The notes under the pieces were generated by a model, which ran no database searches, was not told the origin of the DNA, and saw only the letters and a program-made list of their open reading frames with translations. The position numbers and the translations under genes were made by a program. From assembly GCF_013299185.1 (NCBI RefSeq), contig NZ_JAAFKG010000047.1, forward strand, positions 1-64,000: a stretch of DNA of 64,000 nt, read 5' to 3'. Origin of the DNA: Microcoleus sp. bin48.metabat.b7b8b9.023. GTDB lineage: Bacteria; Cyanobacteriota; Cyanobacteriia; Cyanobacteriales; Microcoleaceae. The first letter of the stretch is position 1, and each line of letters begins with the position of its first letter. Of this stretch, positions 25,943 to 35,455 are shown piece after piece.

Positions 25943-27561
25943 TTTTGAGTATTTTGAAGTTGCAGGCGCTTTTGTGCCTGATTCTTCCAAATTTTCTCAT
26001 CTGGGTTGTCTTCAGAAGCATATCTTAAGCAATTTTTCCATTTTTCTCCAACTTCTACTTTATTCCCCTGGATCTCTAGTATCTGTGCCAACAGGCAATA
26101 CGCGGGCGCACGCTTCCCATCCAAGGCAAGAGACTTTTGCAAATATATTTTAGCTTCCTCGTATTTTTCTTGTTCCTTCAACGCCAATCCGAAGTTTTTC
26201 AGCAAGGCAGATTCTACTGCCTTATCCTTAGTTAACTCTAGACCCTGTTTGAGGAGTGCAATAGCAGCAGAATACTGTTTTTTGTGAATGTACAATCGTC
26301 CCAAGTTGTTGTAAGGTTTGTCATAATCAGGTTGTAAAGCAATGGCTTTTTGGTATTCTGCCTCGGCCAATTCCCACTTAGCTCGTTTTTCGTGAACTTT
26401 TCCCAGACTGAAATAAATTTCTGCAAAGTTGGGATCTAGAAATAGTGCCAAACGATAGTATGACTCAGCTCGCTCCAAATCACCTGCTTGGAAACTCTCA
26501 AATCCGCGATGATAGAAGTTAAAAGGAATTCGCTGCAAAAAATACCGCCCGCTAAAGAAACCTAGTGGCAACAACACCCCCAGTGCGATCGCTGCCTTAA
26601 TGACACTGGAAATGTTGATTAATTTAGCAATGCCATGTTTTAAACTAGCGGAGAGTTTTTTTTCAATTTTATCTCGATTATTTACAGACAAATCAGTTGG
26701 CTTATCTTCTACTACAGAAGGTTCTTTTTCTAGCGTTGCCAAATATTTCAAAATAATTTGCGTATCTTGAGGTCGCTCCCTATGTAAAGGAGCTATCATT
26801 CGATCGATTAAATTAGCTAGATTCTCGCCGACTGTAGGAGCATGATGTCGCCAAATCAACAGATCATCATCATCTGTATCAAACTGTTCTGGAGAGATTC
26901 CCGTTAGCAGGTAAACCAATGTGCAGCCCAAGGCAAAAAAATCAGATTGTTTAAGAGGTTTTCCCTTCCTTTGCTCCTGGGGCGTGTAACCGGCCGTCCA
27001 TAGCTTTGTCGCATCAACATCGTCAACTAATTTGGCAATATAAGTATCAGTGATTTGCTTGACACCACCAAAATCTATCAGCACTAGCTGTCCGTTTGGT
27101 TTTAGCATAATGTTGGGAGGCTTAATGTCACGGTGAATATAATTATGCTGATGCAAATATTCCACTATTTCTAGCAGTTGTTTTAACCACTCTATAGCTT
27201 GTTTTTGGGTAATAAACTTATCATCTCTCTCCCGCCGCCAATTCTCTAAATTTTGTCCGTCAATTTTCTCCATTACCAAGCAGTGCCTAGTATCAATTCC
27301 ATCTTGCCAAGTAAAATAGCAGTCGGATTCAACTCTGGGAATGCCTGGATGATTCAGCCGTTTTAATATCTCAGCTTCTCGCTGAAATAAAGAGAGAGCT
27401 GTTTGTCTCTTTTCTGAATTATATAAACTATCTAGATTAAGAAGTTTTAGAACCTTTAGTGTCCCTTCGTCATCAACTTCATAAGTTTTACCAAAGCCTC
27501 CTTCACCGAGTAACCGCACAATGCGATAGCGATTTTTAACAACTGTTTCCGGTTTAATCAT
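25939..27561 (-). CDS. Ser/Thr protein kinase with C-terminal TPR repeats
   Basis: 540 residues. Hanks-type kinase at about 1-270: P-loop GEGGFGKTYEV, catalytic loop HRDIKPPNIML near 142, Mg motif IDFGGVK near 164, APE-like region GYTPQEQ. A transmembrane segment at about 318-340 (IKAAIALGVLLPLGFFSG) is followed by TPR units to the end (YYRLALFLDPNFAEIYFSLG, AIALQPDYDKPYNNLGRLYI). The kinase is cytoplasmic and the TPR part outside, so it can join an exported sensor to internal phosphorylation. It starts 16 bases after the NB-ARC gene and overlaps the next gene by four. Confidence 0.9.
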   Translation of the reverse strand: MIKPETVVKNRYRIVRLLGEGGFGKTYEVDDEGTLKVLKLLNLDSLYNSEKRQTALSLFQREAEILKRLNHPGIPRVESDCYFTWQDGIDTRHCLVMEKIDGQNLENWRRERDDKFITQKQAIEWLKQLLEIVEYLHQHNYIHRDIKPPNIMLKPNGQLVLIDFGGVKQITDTYIAKLVDDVDATKLWTAGYTPQEQRKGKPLKQSDFFALGCTLVYLLTGISPEQFDTDDDDLLIWRHHAPTVGENLANLIDRMIAPLHRERPQDTQIILKYLATLEKEPSVVEDKPTDLSVNNRDKIEKKLSASLKHGIAKLINISSVIKAAIALGVLLPLGFFSGRYFLQRIPFNFYHRGFESFQAGDLERAESYYRLALFLDPNFAEIYFSLGKVHEKRAKWELAEAEYQKAIALQPDYDKPYNNLGRLYIHKKQYSAAIALLKQGLELTKDKAVESALLKNFGLALKEQEKYEEAKIYLQKSLALDGKRAPAYCLLAQILEIQGNKVEVGEKWKNCLRYASEDNPDEKIWKNQAQKRLQLQNTQK

Positions 27562-27577
27562 GACAGTTTTTATGTAG

Positions 27578-28891
27578 TTAATTGTTATTAAATCGATTGA
27601 ACATGTACTTTTTAATTATAGGTCGCAGGGTGAAAAGGCTGTTACCACCGACATTGATTTTTTCAATTAGCGATCGCCATTCCAAAGATTGGAGAGCGTC
27701 CGTTACTTGCGAGCTGGAGGGAGAGGAAGGCATATTCTCCCGCAATTGCGATCGCGTCAGGGGTTGAGAAGCAAGTGCAAGCTGGTACATCACTTCAATT
27801 TCTACTCTAGAAATTCGCTGAAACTGTCGGTCTAATTCTTCCGTTAGTTGATTGCCGAGAAAAGTTGTATTTTGCCCCAAAAAATCAGTAGCTCTGCCAT
27901 TAAAGATTTCTAAAATCGTTGTTGCCACAATTTTGAGCAACAAAGGATTACCTTCGTAGCGATCTATGAGGCTAGTCCATTCCGGTTCTTCAACTAGCTC
28001 TCTGTCTCTGAGGATTTGCTTAGCTGCGTCTTTTCTTAAACCATCTAACTTATAATAGCGAACCGGGCTGTTTCTGTCTGCCATCAAATCAATTACCCTC
28101 AATTTTTCAGAACAAGTAAGCACTAAGCAGCTTTGATGGCTCAATTCCCCTATCTGTCTGAAGAATTGCCCGTAATCCTGATATCCTTCTCGATATCTTC
28201 CGGCTAACTGACTGGTTTCCAGAATTGTTTCCACTCCATCCAGTATTACCAGACACCGGTGCGATCGCAAACATTCCATCAGTCGCGAAACGTCACTGAC
28301 TGAGGTACCTGGCAACGTTGTTTCTGTACAGTCAGAAAAGGATTCGAGCAAGTCAGCGAGAATGTTTTGCAGCGGTGGAGATCCCCTGAGACTTCGCCAA
28401 ATAACAAATTGAAAGCTGTCTTGAATTTGCCGTCCCAACTTCACAGCGATCGCCGTTTTACCCACTCCCACCATACCTCCCAACGCCACGAGGCGACAGC
28501 GATCCGTTACTATCCACTTCTCCAAGGTGTTTAGTTCATCCGCGTATCCGTAGAAAACCGAGAGTTCCGGTGCATCATCACTCCAAATCTTCCGCTGTAG
28601 AGGTTTTAGTGAGTGCTGTTGGCGCGATCGCACCTTCAGTGGGGGTTCAATCACTATTCTGAGAGTGTTTTTAGTCACTGGTTCTCCTATAACCTCTGAG
28701 AGTAGCTTCCACAGCTTAGGTGCCAGCATTTTCTTTATATAGTCAGTGCTATAGCGAGAAATTTCCATATCATCGTATTCCTGACCCTCCCAAGAGCGTC
28801 TAAAAATCTCCTTTTGCTGAGGACTTAAGCCTTGTCCTCTACTTTCAACAACCCAATTATCCAATAAAATTAACAAGTTTTCAATATCCAC
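27578..28891 (-). CDS. NB-ARC ATPase, first gene of the kinase-CHAT cluster
   Basis: 437 residues. The N-terminal 80 (LSPQQKEIFRRSWEGQEYDD, then LAPKLWKLLSEVIGE) match the helical domain that starts many cyanobacterial NB-ARC proteins (vMAP-N type). The NB-ARC ATPase follows: P-loop GGMVGVGKTAIA at 148-159, Walker B RCLVILDGVE, GLPL-like NPLLLKIVATT, and a winged-helix end. Unlike most relatives there is no WD40 or TPR sensor block; the protein stops after the winged helix, so sensing must come from the N-terminus or from a partner. Bacterial relatives (STAND ATPases) switch on upon ligand binding and oligomerise. Confidence 0.86.
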   Translation of the reverse strand: MDIENLLILLDNWVVESRGQGLSPQQKEIFRRSWEGQEYDDMEISRYSTDYIKKMLAPKLWKLLSEVIGEPVTKNTLRIVIEPPLKVRSRQQHSLKPLQRKIWSDDAPELSVFYGYADELNTLEKWIVTDRCRLVALGGMVGVGKTAIAVKLGRQIQDSFQFVIWRSLRGSPPLQNILADLLESFSDCTETTLPGTSVSDVSRLMECLRSHRCLVILDGVETILETSQLAGRYREGYQDYGQFFRQIGELSHQSCLVLTCSEKLRVIDLMADRNSPVRYYKLDGLRKDAAKQILRDRELVEEPEWTSLIDRYEGNPLLLKIVATTILEIFNGRATDFLGQNTTFLGNQLTEELDRQFQRISRVEIEVMYQLALASQPLTRSQLRENMPSSPSSSQVTDALQSLEWRSLIEKINVGGNSLFTLRPIIKKYMFNRFNNN

Positions 28892-29077
28892 AGTTTAGCC
28901 AAATCTCAAGGTTGCTATTCATTGTACTTAATTTTATGAACTTTATGAACTAACTGTATGAACTGAGGATGAATTGACTGATAAAGACCATGAACTTTCA
29001 CTATTTACTTTTTACTTTATAAAGTAGACGCTTAACAAAGAAGTTACTCAAAACAAATCAGCAGGACAGGTAATTAT

Positions 29078-30808
29078 ATGTCTTACCCTTTCACCCCTGA
29101 TGACCGCCAAAACTTGCTGGCATCTGCCAACCCTCCCATCCCAGGTTTGAATGACACCCTTGAAGCGAACAAAGGAATTATTCCACAGTTAGATCCTAAC
29201 CGCTTCTTAAGAGGTGGTGCTAGCCAAGAAGCTAACATCACGACTCTAACACCAGACAATAACGAAAACTTTATCTTGTCTAACGCACCGTTGCCGTTCC
29301 AGACAACAGATTTCTCACTAGCCGATGTTAGCACGATCGCAACCGCTCCCTCTGTAGATTCACTAACGGGTGAGGCAATGCCAAAGGTTTACGAGGAACT
29401 CAAGAACTTTGCCACCGATCCAGATTTTACGGCTAAGATGAATGAGGCTTTTGGGGATAGTTGGGATACTGAGAAAGCGAAAGCCTTAACACAAGAATGG
29501 ATCGGCGACGATTTTAGTGGTATCCCACAGGTGAAGGTTATCTCTGAATCTGAAATTAATGGAGCGAATGGGGCTTTTGCTGCTGCGACGGATACGATTT
29601 ACTTATCTAAGGAATTTTTGGATCGGAATGTGGGGAACCCGACGGCGATTGTCGATGTGTTGCTCGAAGAGATAGGTCACTCTGTTGATTCGCACTTGAA
29701 TATTACGGATTCACCGGGAGATGAGGGGGCAATTTTTGCGGCGGTTGTTCAAGGGAAGGAATTGAGTCAAGGTGAGCTTCAGGACTTGAAGGGTGAGGAT
29801 GATCGTAGCAGTGTCGTGATAGACGGACACCAATATCTAGTAGAGAAGCAGTTGAGTTCATTTCCGATCCAAGGTAGCATTGGTTCTTTTTACAACAGAA
29901 ATCCAGCTATAGCTAGCCAGTTGGGTAAAGCTACCAGTGCTGAATACCAATTTGTATATAGTAAATGGCGACAAAACTTCCAAAATGGTGCAATCTTTCA
30001 TTCCGCCAATGGTACTTTCTCTGTTCGCGGTAGCCTGGGCAATAATTACCTGAATTTAGGAGGTCAAAATAGTCAGCTAGGCTTGCCTACCAGTGAAGAA
30101 TCGCATCTTGGCAACGGCAATTGGCGACAAAATTTTGAGAAGGGAACTCTCGATTGGCTGAATAATGGTACGGCTAAAGTCACCCTCTATTCGGGAAATA
30201 ATAGTCAATTACCTACTAGCATACAACAGGCTGATCCTTTCTTCAAGCTTCAATACCTTAATGCTAAATATAATCCAAATGGACCTAACGGCAGCAATAA
30301 CTGTGGTCCTGCTAGTTTAGCTATGATTTTGAAGATGCTTGGTAAAGAACCAGCTAATATCAGCGTTGAAACTAGCATAGACTATGCACGGGCCCAGATG
30401 TTTGGATATTCCAATAGTGTCAAACAAGGTTTGAATGTGCTGGATTTAGACAGACAAAGCACTAACTGGGATCAAATCAAAGCAGGAATCACAAAGACAG
30501 GTGGTAAACCAGAAGATTTACAAGGATGGGATCAGTTAGATCAATCTCTTAATCAAGGAAAGCCTGTTATATCTTGGGGATTTTTACGACCTGAGTGGCG
30601 TCAACAGTTCCCGCAAAGAGTGGGTGATGGCTATACACCACACCTCAATGCAATTCTCGGAAAAACAACTGATGGCAAATATATCGTTGCCGATCCAATG
30701 CACCAGGGAGGTCCTGTTGCAATGACGAAACAGCAACTTTCTGTTTTCTATTGGCAGCCAGATCGAGGCTCCTACCAGCCTGTATTCATCGCTTTTGGCA
30801 AAAAGTAA
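29078..30808 (+). CDS. Multidomain protein: metzincin-like segment, LGFP-like repeats, C39-like peptidase
   Basis: 576 residues. Residues about 100-240 contain AIVDVLLEEIGHSVDSHLN, the LEExGHxxD pattern found in cyanobacterial secreted, often calcium-binding, proteins. About 270-370 carry repeats of the LGFP type (NSQLGLPTSEE, NWRQNFEKGTLDW). About 385-576 are papain-like: NNCGPASLAMIL (catalytic Cys), YTPHLNAILG (His) and VADPMHQG (Asp), a C39-like arrangement. No Sec signal peptide is visible, so it is either exported by a signal-less route such as type I secretion or cytoplasmic. It is divergent from the NB-ARC cluster across 186 bases. Confidence 0.75.
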   Translation: MSYPFTPDDRQNLLASANPPIPGLNDTLEANKGIIPQLDPNRFLRGGASQEANITTLTPDNNENFILSNAPLPFQTTDFSLADVSTIATAPSVDSLTGEAMPKVYEELKNFATDPDFTAKMNEAFGDSWDTEKAKALTQEWIGDDFSGIPQVKVISESEINGANGAFAAATDTIYLSKEFLDRNVGNPTAIVDVLLEEIGHSVDSHLNITDSPGDEGAIFAAVVQGKELSQGELQDLKGEDDRSSVVIDGHQYLVEKQLSSFPIQGSIGSFYNRNPAIASQLGKATSAEYQFVYSKWRQNFQNGAIFHSANGTFSVRGSLGNNYLNLGGQNSQLGLPTSEESHLGNGNWRQNFEKGTLDWLNNGTAKVTLYSGNNSQLPTSIQQADPFFKLQYLNAKYNPNGPNGSNNCGPASLAMILKMLGKEPANISVETSIDYARAQMFGYSNSVKQGLNVLDLDRQSTNWDQIKAGITKTGGKPEDLQGWDQLDQSLNQGKPVISWGFLRPEWRQQFPQRVGDGYTPHLNAILGKTTDGKYIVADPMHQGGPVAMTKQQLSVFYWQPDRGSYQPVFIAFGKK

Positions 30809-30930
30809 CGTTAGCAGATATCAGTGCTACCTAACTGTGACTGACTAAAGATAGCGATCGCCTTCCTCATCCGACGGGCGATCGCTCCTATTACTCTCGC
30901 TTGCGAATCCATTCAAATCCACGTAAACCT

Positions 30931-31386
30931 ATGTCTAATCAGAGTCAAAAAATGTCGAAAAGCACTACAAAAATTACGGTTTTAGGAGCTACATTTTCCA
31001 TCCTAGCAACTCTAGTGTCATTTCCCCTTGTGGCTTTAGCCAACAACTGGGCTGGTCCAGAAAGAAGAGGGTCTTGTTTCATTCCCAGAGCTGAATTTAG
31101 CTTTGAATGCAAGTTTGGCCCCTATAACTCAGATAAACAGATTGGTGGTTTCTATGTCAATCCAGAGCAGACTGCTGGCTATACGGGTCCTATGCCATTT
31201 CGGTATAGGGTCAATGGTGGTAATTGGCAAGAGACTGTGCTTATTATGGGTCGAACTGGTAGTAATTACATCGATTTTGGCAATGGAGTGTCTAGTTTCG
31301 AGTTCCTATTTCCCCGTTCTGTGCGTACTCCTTTAGGAACCGGAGAAAGCACCATCAATTTTACTATGAATTATGACCTAGATTGA
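30931..31386 (+). CDS. Small exported protein, unknown function
   Basis: 151 residues from MSNQSQKMSK, followed by a signal peptide (ITVLGATFSILATLVSFPLVALA). The mature part of about 115 residues is rich in Gly, aromatic residues and strands (PMPFRYRVNGGNWQETV, NFTMNYDL) and has two cysteines (GSCFIP, FECKFG) that could pair. It lies 122 bases after the C39-like gene and may belong to the same unit. An upstream TTG start is possible but not supported by a ribosome site. Confidence 0.65.
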   Translation: MSNQSQKMSKSTTKITVLGATFSILATLVSFPLVALANNWAGPERRGSCFIPRAEFSFECKFGPYNSDKQIGGFYVNPEQTAGYTGPMPFRYRVNGGNWQETVLIMGRTGSNYIDFGNGVSSFEFLFPRSVRTPLGTGESTINFTMNYDLD

Positions 31387-31515
31387 TAGTAGTGGGGTGC
31401 GTCATATCCCGTTATATTATCGGCAAATTGAATAACTCTTGGCTGACGCACCCTACAAGTTTTAGCTACTGTGCAACAAGCGTCTCGCCTGTCCATCCCT
31501 GCGGTTCAATTCCCC

Positions 31516-31938
31516 CTACCTAGCCCGCACAACCAGCACCGAACAAGGAGCCTCAGCCACAACCTCAGCACTCACCGAACCCTCCAAAATCCGCTTCAAA
31601 CCTGTTAAACCCCGACAGCCGATCGCTATTAAATCCGCTTTATAAATATTCGCCAAACGTAAAATCTCCTCGGCCGGTTCCCCCGCAACAATCTCCAACT
31701 CACTCTCGCAAGGCAAAGTTTCCTGATAAGATTGCAACAACTTCTCTACTTCTCGGTAAGCAATCTCATTTCCCTGAGCGTGAGGTCGATCGACCACCGC
31801 ATCAAAATCTAACGTATCAGAACTCACAACATGAACTAAAATCACCTTCGCCGTCGGTTCTAGTTTAAACTGTCCCACAGCTTGCAAAACCTGTGCTGCA
31901 AACTCAGAATTGTCGATCGCCACCAAAACAGTATTCAA
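31516..31938 (-). CDS. Universal stress protein (UspA family)
   Basis: 140 residues. The Usp fold is clear: MNTVLVAIDNSEFA (strand plus nucleotide Asp), IGCRGLTGLKRILEGSVS (the ATP-binding GxxG-x9-GS loop) and CSVLVVRAR at the end. Usp proteins bind ATP and aid survival under stress; the particular stress is not predictable. Single gene between repeats. Confidence 0.9.
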   Translation of the reverse strand: MNTVLVAIDNSEFAAQVLQAVGQFKLEPTAKVILVHVVSSDTLDFDAVVDRPHAQGNEIAYREVEKLLQSYQETLPCESELEIVAGEPAEEILRLANIYKADLIAIGCRGLTGLKRILEGSVSAEVVAEAPCSVLVVRAR

Positions 31939-32042
31939 TACAATGCACCTTTAAATATCAGATATTAGACTTTAAACTTCTCATTGATATTCGCCTACTT
32001 TCCCCAATTTAGCGCTTCCCACCAACAGCATCATTACTACAC

Positions 32043-32158
32043 AGAAACCCGGTTTCTTAACATAATTGCCTAATTTTAGCAAGATATTGGAAGAAACCGG
32101 GTTTCTTAAGCCCGAAGTGCTTCAACAGTTGACAGTTGACAGTTGACAGTTGACAGTT
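32043..32158. repeat. AAACCGGGTTTC elements and (TTGACAG)n heptamers
   Basis: AGAAACCCGGTTTCTTA (32043) and its near-copy AGAAACCGGGTTTCTTA (about 32092) face each other, followed by about five CAGTTGA heptamers at 32127-32158. Both families match those at 3915-5200. Together they make up most of the 31939-32291 gap, in which I see no gene. Confidence 0.85.
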
Positions 32159-32291
32159 TGAGAGCGACCTCTACCTAGAAGTCAGAGGATTGGAGTAATG
32201 AATAGTCTGATTTTAATTTCTCCCTCAAAGACTTGGGGCTTTCAACCAATTCTTTCTGGTAAATCTCGATCGCCAACCTCAAATGTACCAT

Positions 32292-33605
32292 CTAAAACTC
32301 ATCATCCCCCTCATTTTCAGTCCGCAAGCGCACCGAATCAGCATGAGAAGGTAAACCCTCAGCTTCGGCCAACACATTAATCGCCCTACCCACCTTCTTA
32401 AGTGCAGCCGGCGAATATTGAATCAAACTCGAATGCTTCATAAAAGTTTCCACACCCAGCGGCGAAGCATAGCGCGGAGCACCAGAAGTCGGCAAAGTAT
32501 GATTCGGGCCAGCCAAATAATCGCCCACAGCTTCCGGTGTGGAACAGCCTAGGAAAATCGCCCCAGCGTGCCGAATTTGGTCGAGCAAAGCCCAGGGATC
32601 TGCCACTTGCAATTCCAAGTGTTCGGGAGCAAACTCGTTAGAGAGTTCCGCCGCCGCTTTCAGAGAATCAACCACTACAACTAAACCGTAATTGATGATC
32701 GCCTTTTCCGTCAAAGTCCGGCGCGGGTGATTTGTCAACTGTCTGTCAACCTCAGCCACCACCTTCCTAGCCAACACTGAATCCGCCGTCAGCAAAATCG
32801 CCGACGCCATCGAATCGTGCTCGGCTTGAGCCAACATATCCGCAGCTACGTGTACGGGATTCGCCGAAGCATCAGCAATAATCAGCACCTCCGACGGCCC
32901 CGCCAGAGAATCGATCCCGACAGTTCCGTAAACCAGTTTTTTCGCCAGCGTTACGTAAATATTCCCCGGCCCAGTAATTAAATCTACCTTGGGAATAGTT
33001 TCTGTACCGTAGGCCAAAGCTGCGATCGCCTGGGCCCCACCTACCCGATAAATCTCATCAACTCCCGCCTCCTGAGCCGCTACCAGCACCGCAGGATTCA
33101 TTTTCTTCTCCTGTCCGGGGGGAGTACACATCACCAGTTTCGGAACCTTGGCGACCTTCGCAGGCACCGCATTCATGATTACCGAGCTGGGATAGGACGC
33201 CTGACCGCCAGGGATGTAAATTCCCGCGCGATCGACTGGCGTGTAGCGCTTGCCCAAAACAACCTCGTCATCACCAAACTGCACCCAAGACTTGGGGACG
33301 CGCTGTCGGTGAAACGCTTCTACCTGTTTGCAAGCCAACCGGATGGCATTTAATAATTCTTTCGATATTTGCTGATAAGCAGCATCCAATTCGGCGCCAC
33401 TCACGCGCAAATCCGCCGCATTTAGAGTCATGCGGTCAAATTCAGCAGTATATTGCAGCACAGCCTGATCGCCTTTGCGTCTTACAGCTTGCAGCACCTC
33501 CCGCACGGTGGCTTCTTTGTGAATAACAAGTTCGTCGTGGGTGCGATCGCAGATTCGTCGCAGTTCAGCTTGCGCCTCAACCCACTGAGTAATAATTCGC
33601 AGCAT
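32292..33605 (-). CDS. hisD: Histidinol dehydrogenase
   Basis: 437 residues from MLRIITQWVEAQAELRR. The full motif series is present: VDRAGIYIPGGQASYPS, DLITGPGNIYVTLAKKLVYG, GIDSLAGPSEVLIIAD, QAEHDSMAS, FAPEHLELQ, and GAIFLGCSTPEAVGDYLAGPNHTLPTSG split by the zinc-site His. The enzyme makes histidine from histidinol in two NAD-linked steps. The start codon seven residues into the longest frame was preferred. hisD next to rpsT and tatD is a familiar cyanobacterial order. Confidence 0.96.
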   Translation of the reverse strand: MLRIITQWVEAQAELRRICDRTHDELVIHKEATVREVLQAVRRKGDQAVLQYTAEFDRMTLNAADLRVSGAELDAAYQQISKELLNAIRLACKQVEAFHRQRVPKSWVQFGDDEVVLGKRYTPVDRAGIYIPGGQASYPSSVIMNAVPAKVAKVPKLVMCTPPGQEKKMNPAVLVAAQEAGVDEIYRVGGAQAIAALAYGTETIPKVDLITGPGNIYVTLAKKLVYGTVGIDSLAGPSEVLIIADASANPVHVAADMLAQAEHDSMASAILLTADSVLARKVVAEVDRQLTNHPRRTLTEKAIINYGLVVVVDSLKAAAELSNEFAPEHLELQVADPWALLDQIRHAGAIFLGCSTPEAVGDYLAGPNHTLPTSGAPRYASPLGVETFMKHSSLIQYSPAALKKVGRAINVLAEAEGLPSHADSVRLRTENEGDDEF

Positions 33606-34838
33606 GGAGATTAGGAATGCCGTCAATAATTCACGCTTGATTTGCTTGACAATTGGGGATTTTTGTGACTATCTCCTGGATAAGTCAGCCACCACCAGTC
33701 CACAAGCTTAAACCGCGAGTCTCGCGGCTGTTTCAAAGGCTTCGTTTCCCATCGTCAGTGCAGCGTTTAAATCTCTGTCGAGGATTTTTTTGCCAAACTG
33801 ACGACAAGTCACAACCTTCCTTGAGGAATTGCCTTTGATACTCCCCAGCCCTAAAGGGACGGAGATTCTTGAAGAGTTCGTATTTGAACTTTCAAAGGCG
33901 AAATCAAAGCGCCTCTACCCACTCAGCTTAGACAAATCCAAACTTTGCGTATACTTTTAGCTTTTTTATGTTTTCGGAGTCCATCACTAATGCCAAAGAT
34001 ACGGTACGCTCAACAACCTGCCTTTTGTTTGCCCTTTAACTATTCCGAATCAAGTCGGATATGTCCGTTGCCGGGATTTCACCGCACTAGGTTGTTTCAA
34101 CACGCAGATGGTTATTCTTACTTGCTACTTGAATTATATCAAATACTCAAGGCGGTTGAAACCGCCGCCGACTTATCCCCGTGTCTGAAGCCAGGGGCAC
34201 GGGAGGCTCGTTTTTTGGTCAGAGAACCGGGTGCACAGAGGGGGAGGGAGGAGGGGAGGAGGGGAGGAGGGGGAGAGGGGGAGAGGGGGAGAAGGAAAAA
34301 ATCTTCCCTCTTCCTTCTTCCTTCTTCCTTCTTCCCTCTTCCCTCTTCCTTCTTCCTTCGACGAAGCCCAAATAACCCGTACTCTTTGTTATAGCTTAAC
34401 TTGGATTTTTCAGGGAATGGGATTTTGAGCCGAATCGATGCTATATTAGTTTTTTCGACACCTGATAATTTTTTATAAAAAAACGCCAAGTTATTGTATA
34501 CTTGAAAATTGCGCGCAATAAACCGTGACTTTAACTCGTGACGGTGTGAAACCCCGCAAGACGCCTCGATCGCACCCTTGTCATACCTTTGGGTATCGTC
34601 AGAGGTAAAAAAAGGGCAGTTAAATGAGTCAATTAAAAATTATTGCGCGATCGCTCTTGAAAAAGTAGCCCCAGGCTCAGCTTGAATCCGATCGATCGGC
34701 TCATGGCTGACTCAGCTTTAAAAAAATCAAGCTTTTTGCGGCTCCCACCCGAAAAGATTGTCCCTCAAAATCTCCGTGTCTTGAGACTATCTTGAGACTA
34801 TGATGTATCAATCAATACCTACTTCCACAAACTGAACT
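33606..34838. other. Repeat- and IS-remnant-rich gap between hisD and rpsT
   Basis: Holds the possible TnpB scrap (33708-33836), a CCCTAAAGGG palindrome near 33849, and a block at about 33980-34130 that resembles 8190-8330. A mirror-like low-complexity run follows at 34240-34360: purines (GGGAGGAGGGGAGG type) on one half and pyrimidines (CTTCCTTCTTCC) on the other. The last 300 bases before rpsT have no repeat and are likely its promoter and leader. No gene supported. Confidence 0.7.
33708..33836 (-). pseudogene. Possible TnpB C-terminal remnant
   Basis: The minus-strand frame ending at 33708 reads KKILDRDLNAALTMGNEAF, which contains the RDLNAA signature that follows the zinc ribbon in TnpB proteins of IS200/IS605-type elements. 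Nothing intact lies upstream. The match is short and the upstream cysteine pairs are missing, so this is tentative. Confidence 0.35.
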
Positions 34839-35138
34839 ATGGCAAATATTAAGTCCGCCGTCAAACGAGTCAAAATCGCCGAGCGCAACCGCTTGTACAA
34901 CAAGTCGTACAAGTCAGCGGTAAAAACTTTGATGAAAAAGTATTTTGCAGCCGTCGATAAATACGCCGCATCTCCGACACCAGAATTAATGCAAGAAGTC
35001 CAGCAGCGGATGTCTGAGGCCTATAGCAAAATAGACAAAGCTGTGAAAAAAGGTGTATTGCACCGTAACAACGGCGCTCGCAAAAAGTCCCGCTTGGCAA
35101 GAACCCTCAAGCCACACGAAACACAAGTAGCATCCTAA
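34839..35138 (+). CDS. rpsT: Small-subunit ribosomal protein bS20
   Basis: 99 residues, [20 protein letters not shown] at the start and a basic helical body ([18 protein letters not shown]) typical of S20. The protein binds the 5' domain of 16S rRNA. Normal length for cyanobacteria. tatD and the rpoBC operon follow on the same strand. Two copies of the GTTCGGCAAC repeat lie between its stop and tatD. Confidence 0.96.
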   Translation: MANIKSAVKRVKIAERNRLYNKSYKSAVKTLMKKYFAAVDKYAASPTPELMQEVQQRMSEAYSKIDKAVKKGVLHRNNGARKKSRLARTLKPHETQVAS

Positions 35139-35142
35139 GACA

Positions 35143-35285
35143 GAAGAAGGAAGTTCGGCAACGATCAATGTACAAGATGTAACGGATGTACAGGATGGAA
35201 GTCCGATGGAAGTCGGAAGAAGGAAGAAGTTCGGCAACGGATTTTGTAACGGATGTAACGAATGTAAGGGATGGAAGTCCGATGG
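35143..35285 (+). repeat. Dispersed repeat, two tandem non-coding copies
   Basis: Copies at about 35143-35210 and 35216-35285 each read GAAGGAAG(AA)GTTCGGCAAC, then GATGTAACGGATG steps, then GGAAGTCCGATGGAAGTCGG. Same family as the in-frame insertions at 13851 and 55164. Between rpsT and tatD. Confidence 0.85.
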
Positions 35286-35455
35286 AAGTCGGAATAAGGA
35301 AAAAAGCAGCAGGAAGTAAGGAAGAAGGGAAAAAGTAGCAGGAAGCAAGGAAGAGAGAAGATTTGTTCCCTCTCCCCCTCTCCCCCTCCCCCAATCTCGC
35401 ACTCCCCCCTCCCCCAATCTCGCACTCCCCCACTCTCTCAGTCTCCAATTCGCCC

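Noticed and set aside
33980-34130. Internal TnpB coding segment
   Set aside because: It resembles 8190-8330, but neither strand gives a TnpB-like frame, so it is recorded only as a shared dispersed block.
34181-34489. Open frames across the GGGAGG/CTTCC low-complexity tract
   Set aside because: They encode only Gly/Arg/Glu or Pro/Ser/Phe runs forced by the repeat on both strands.
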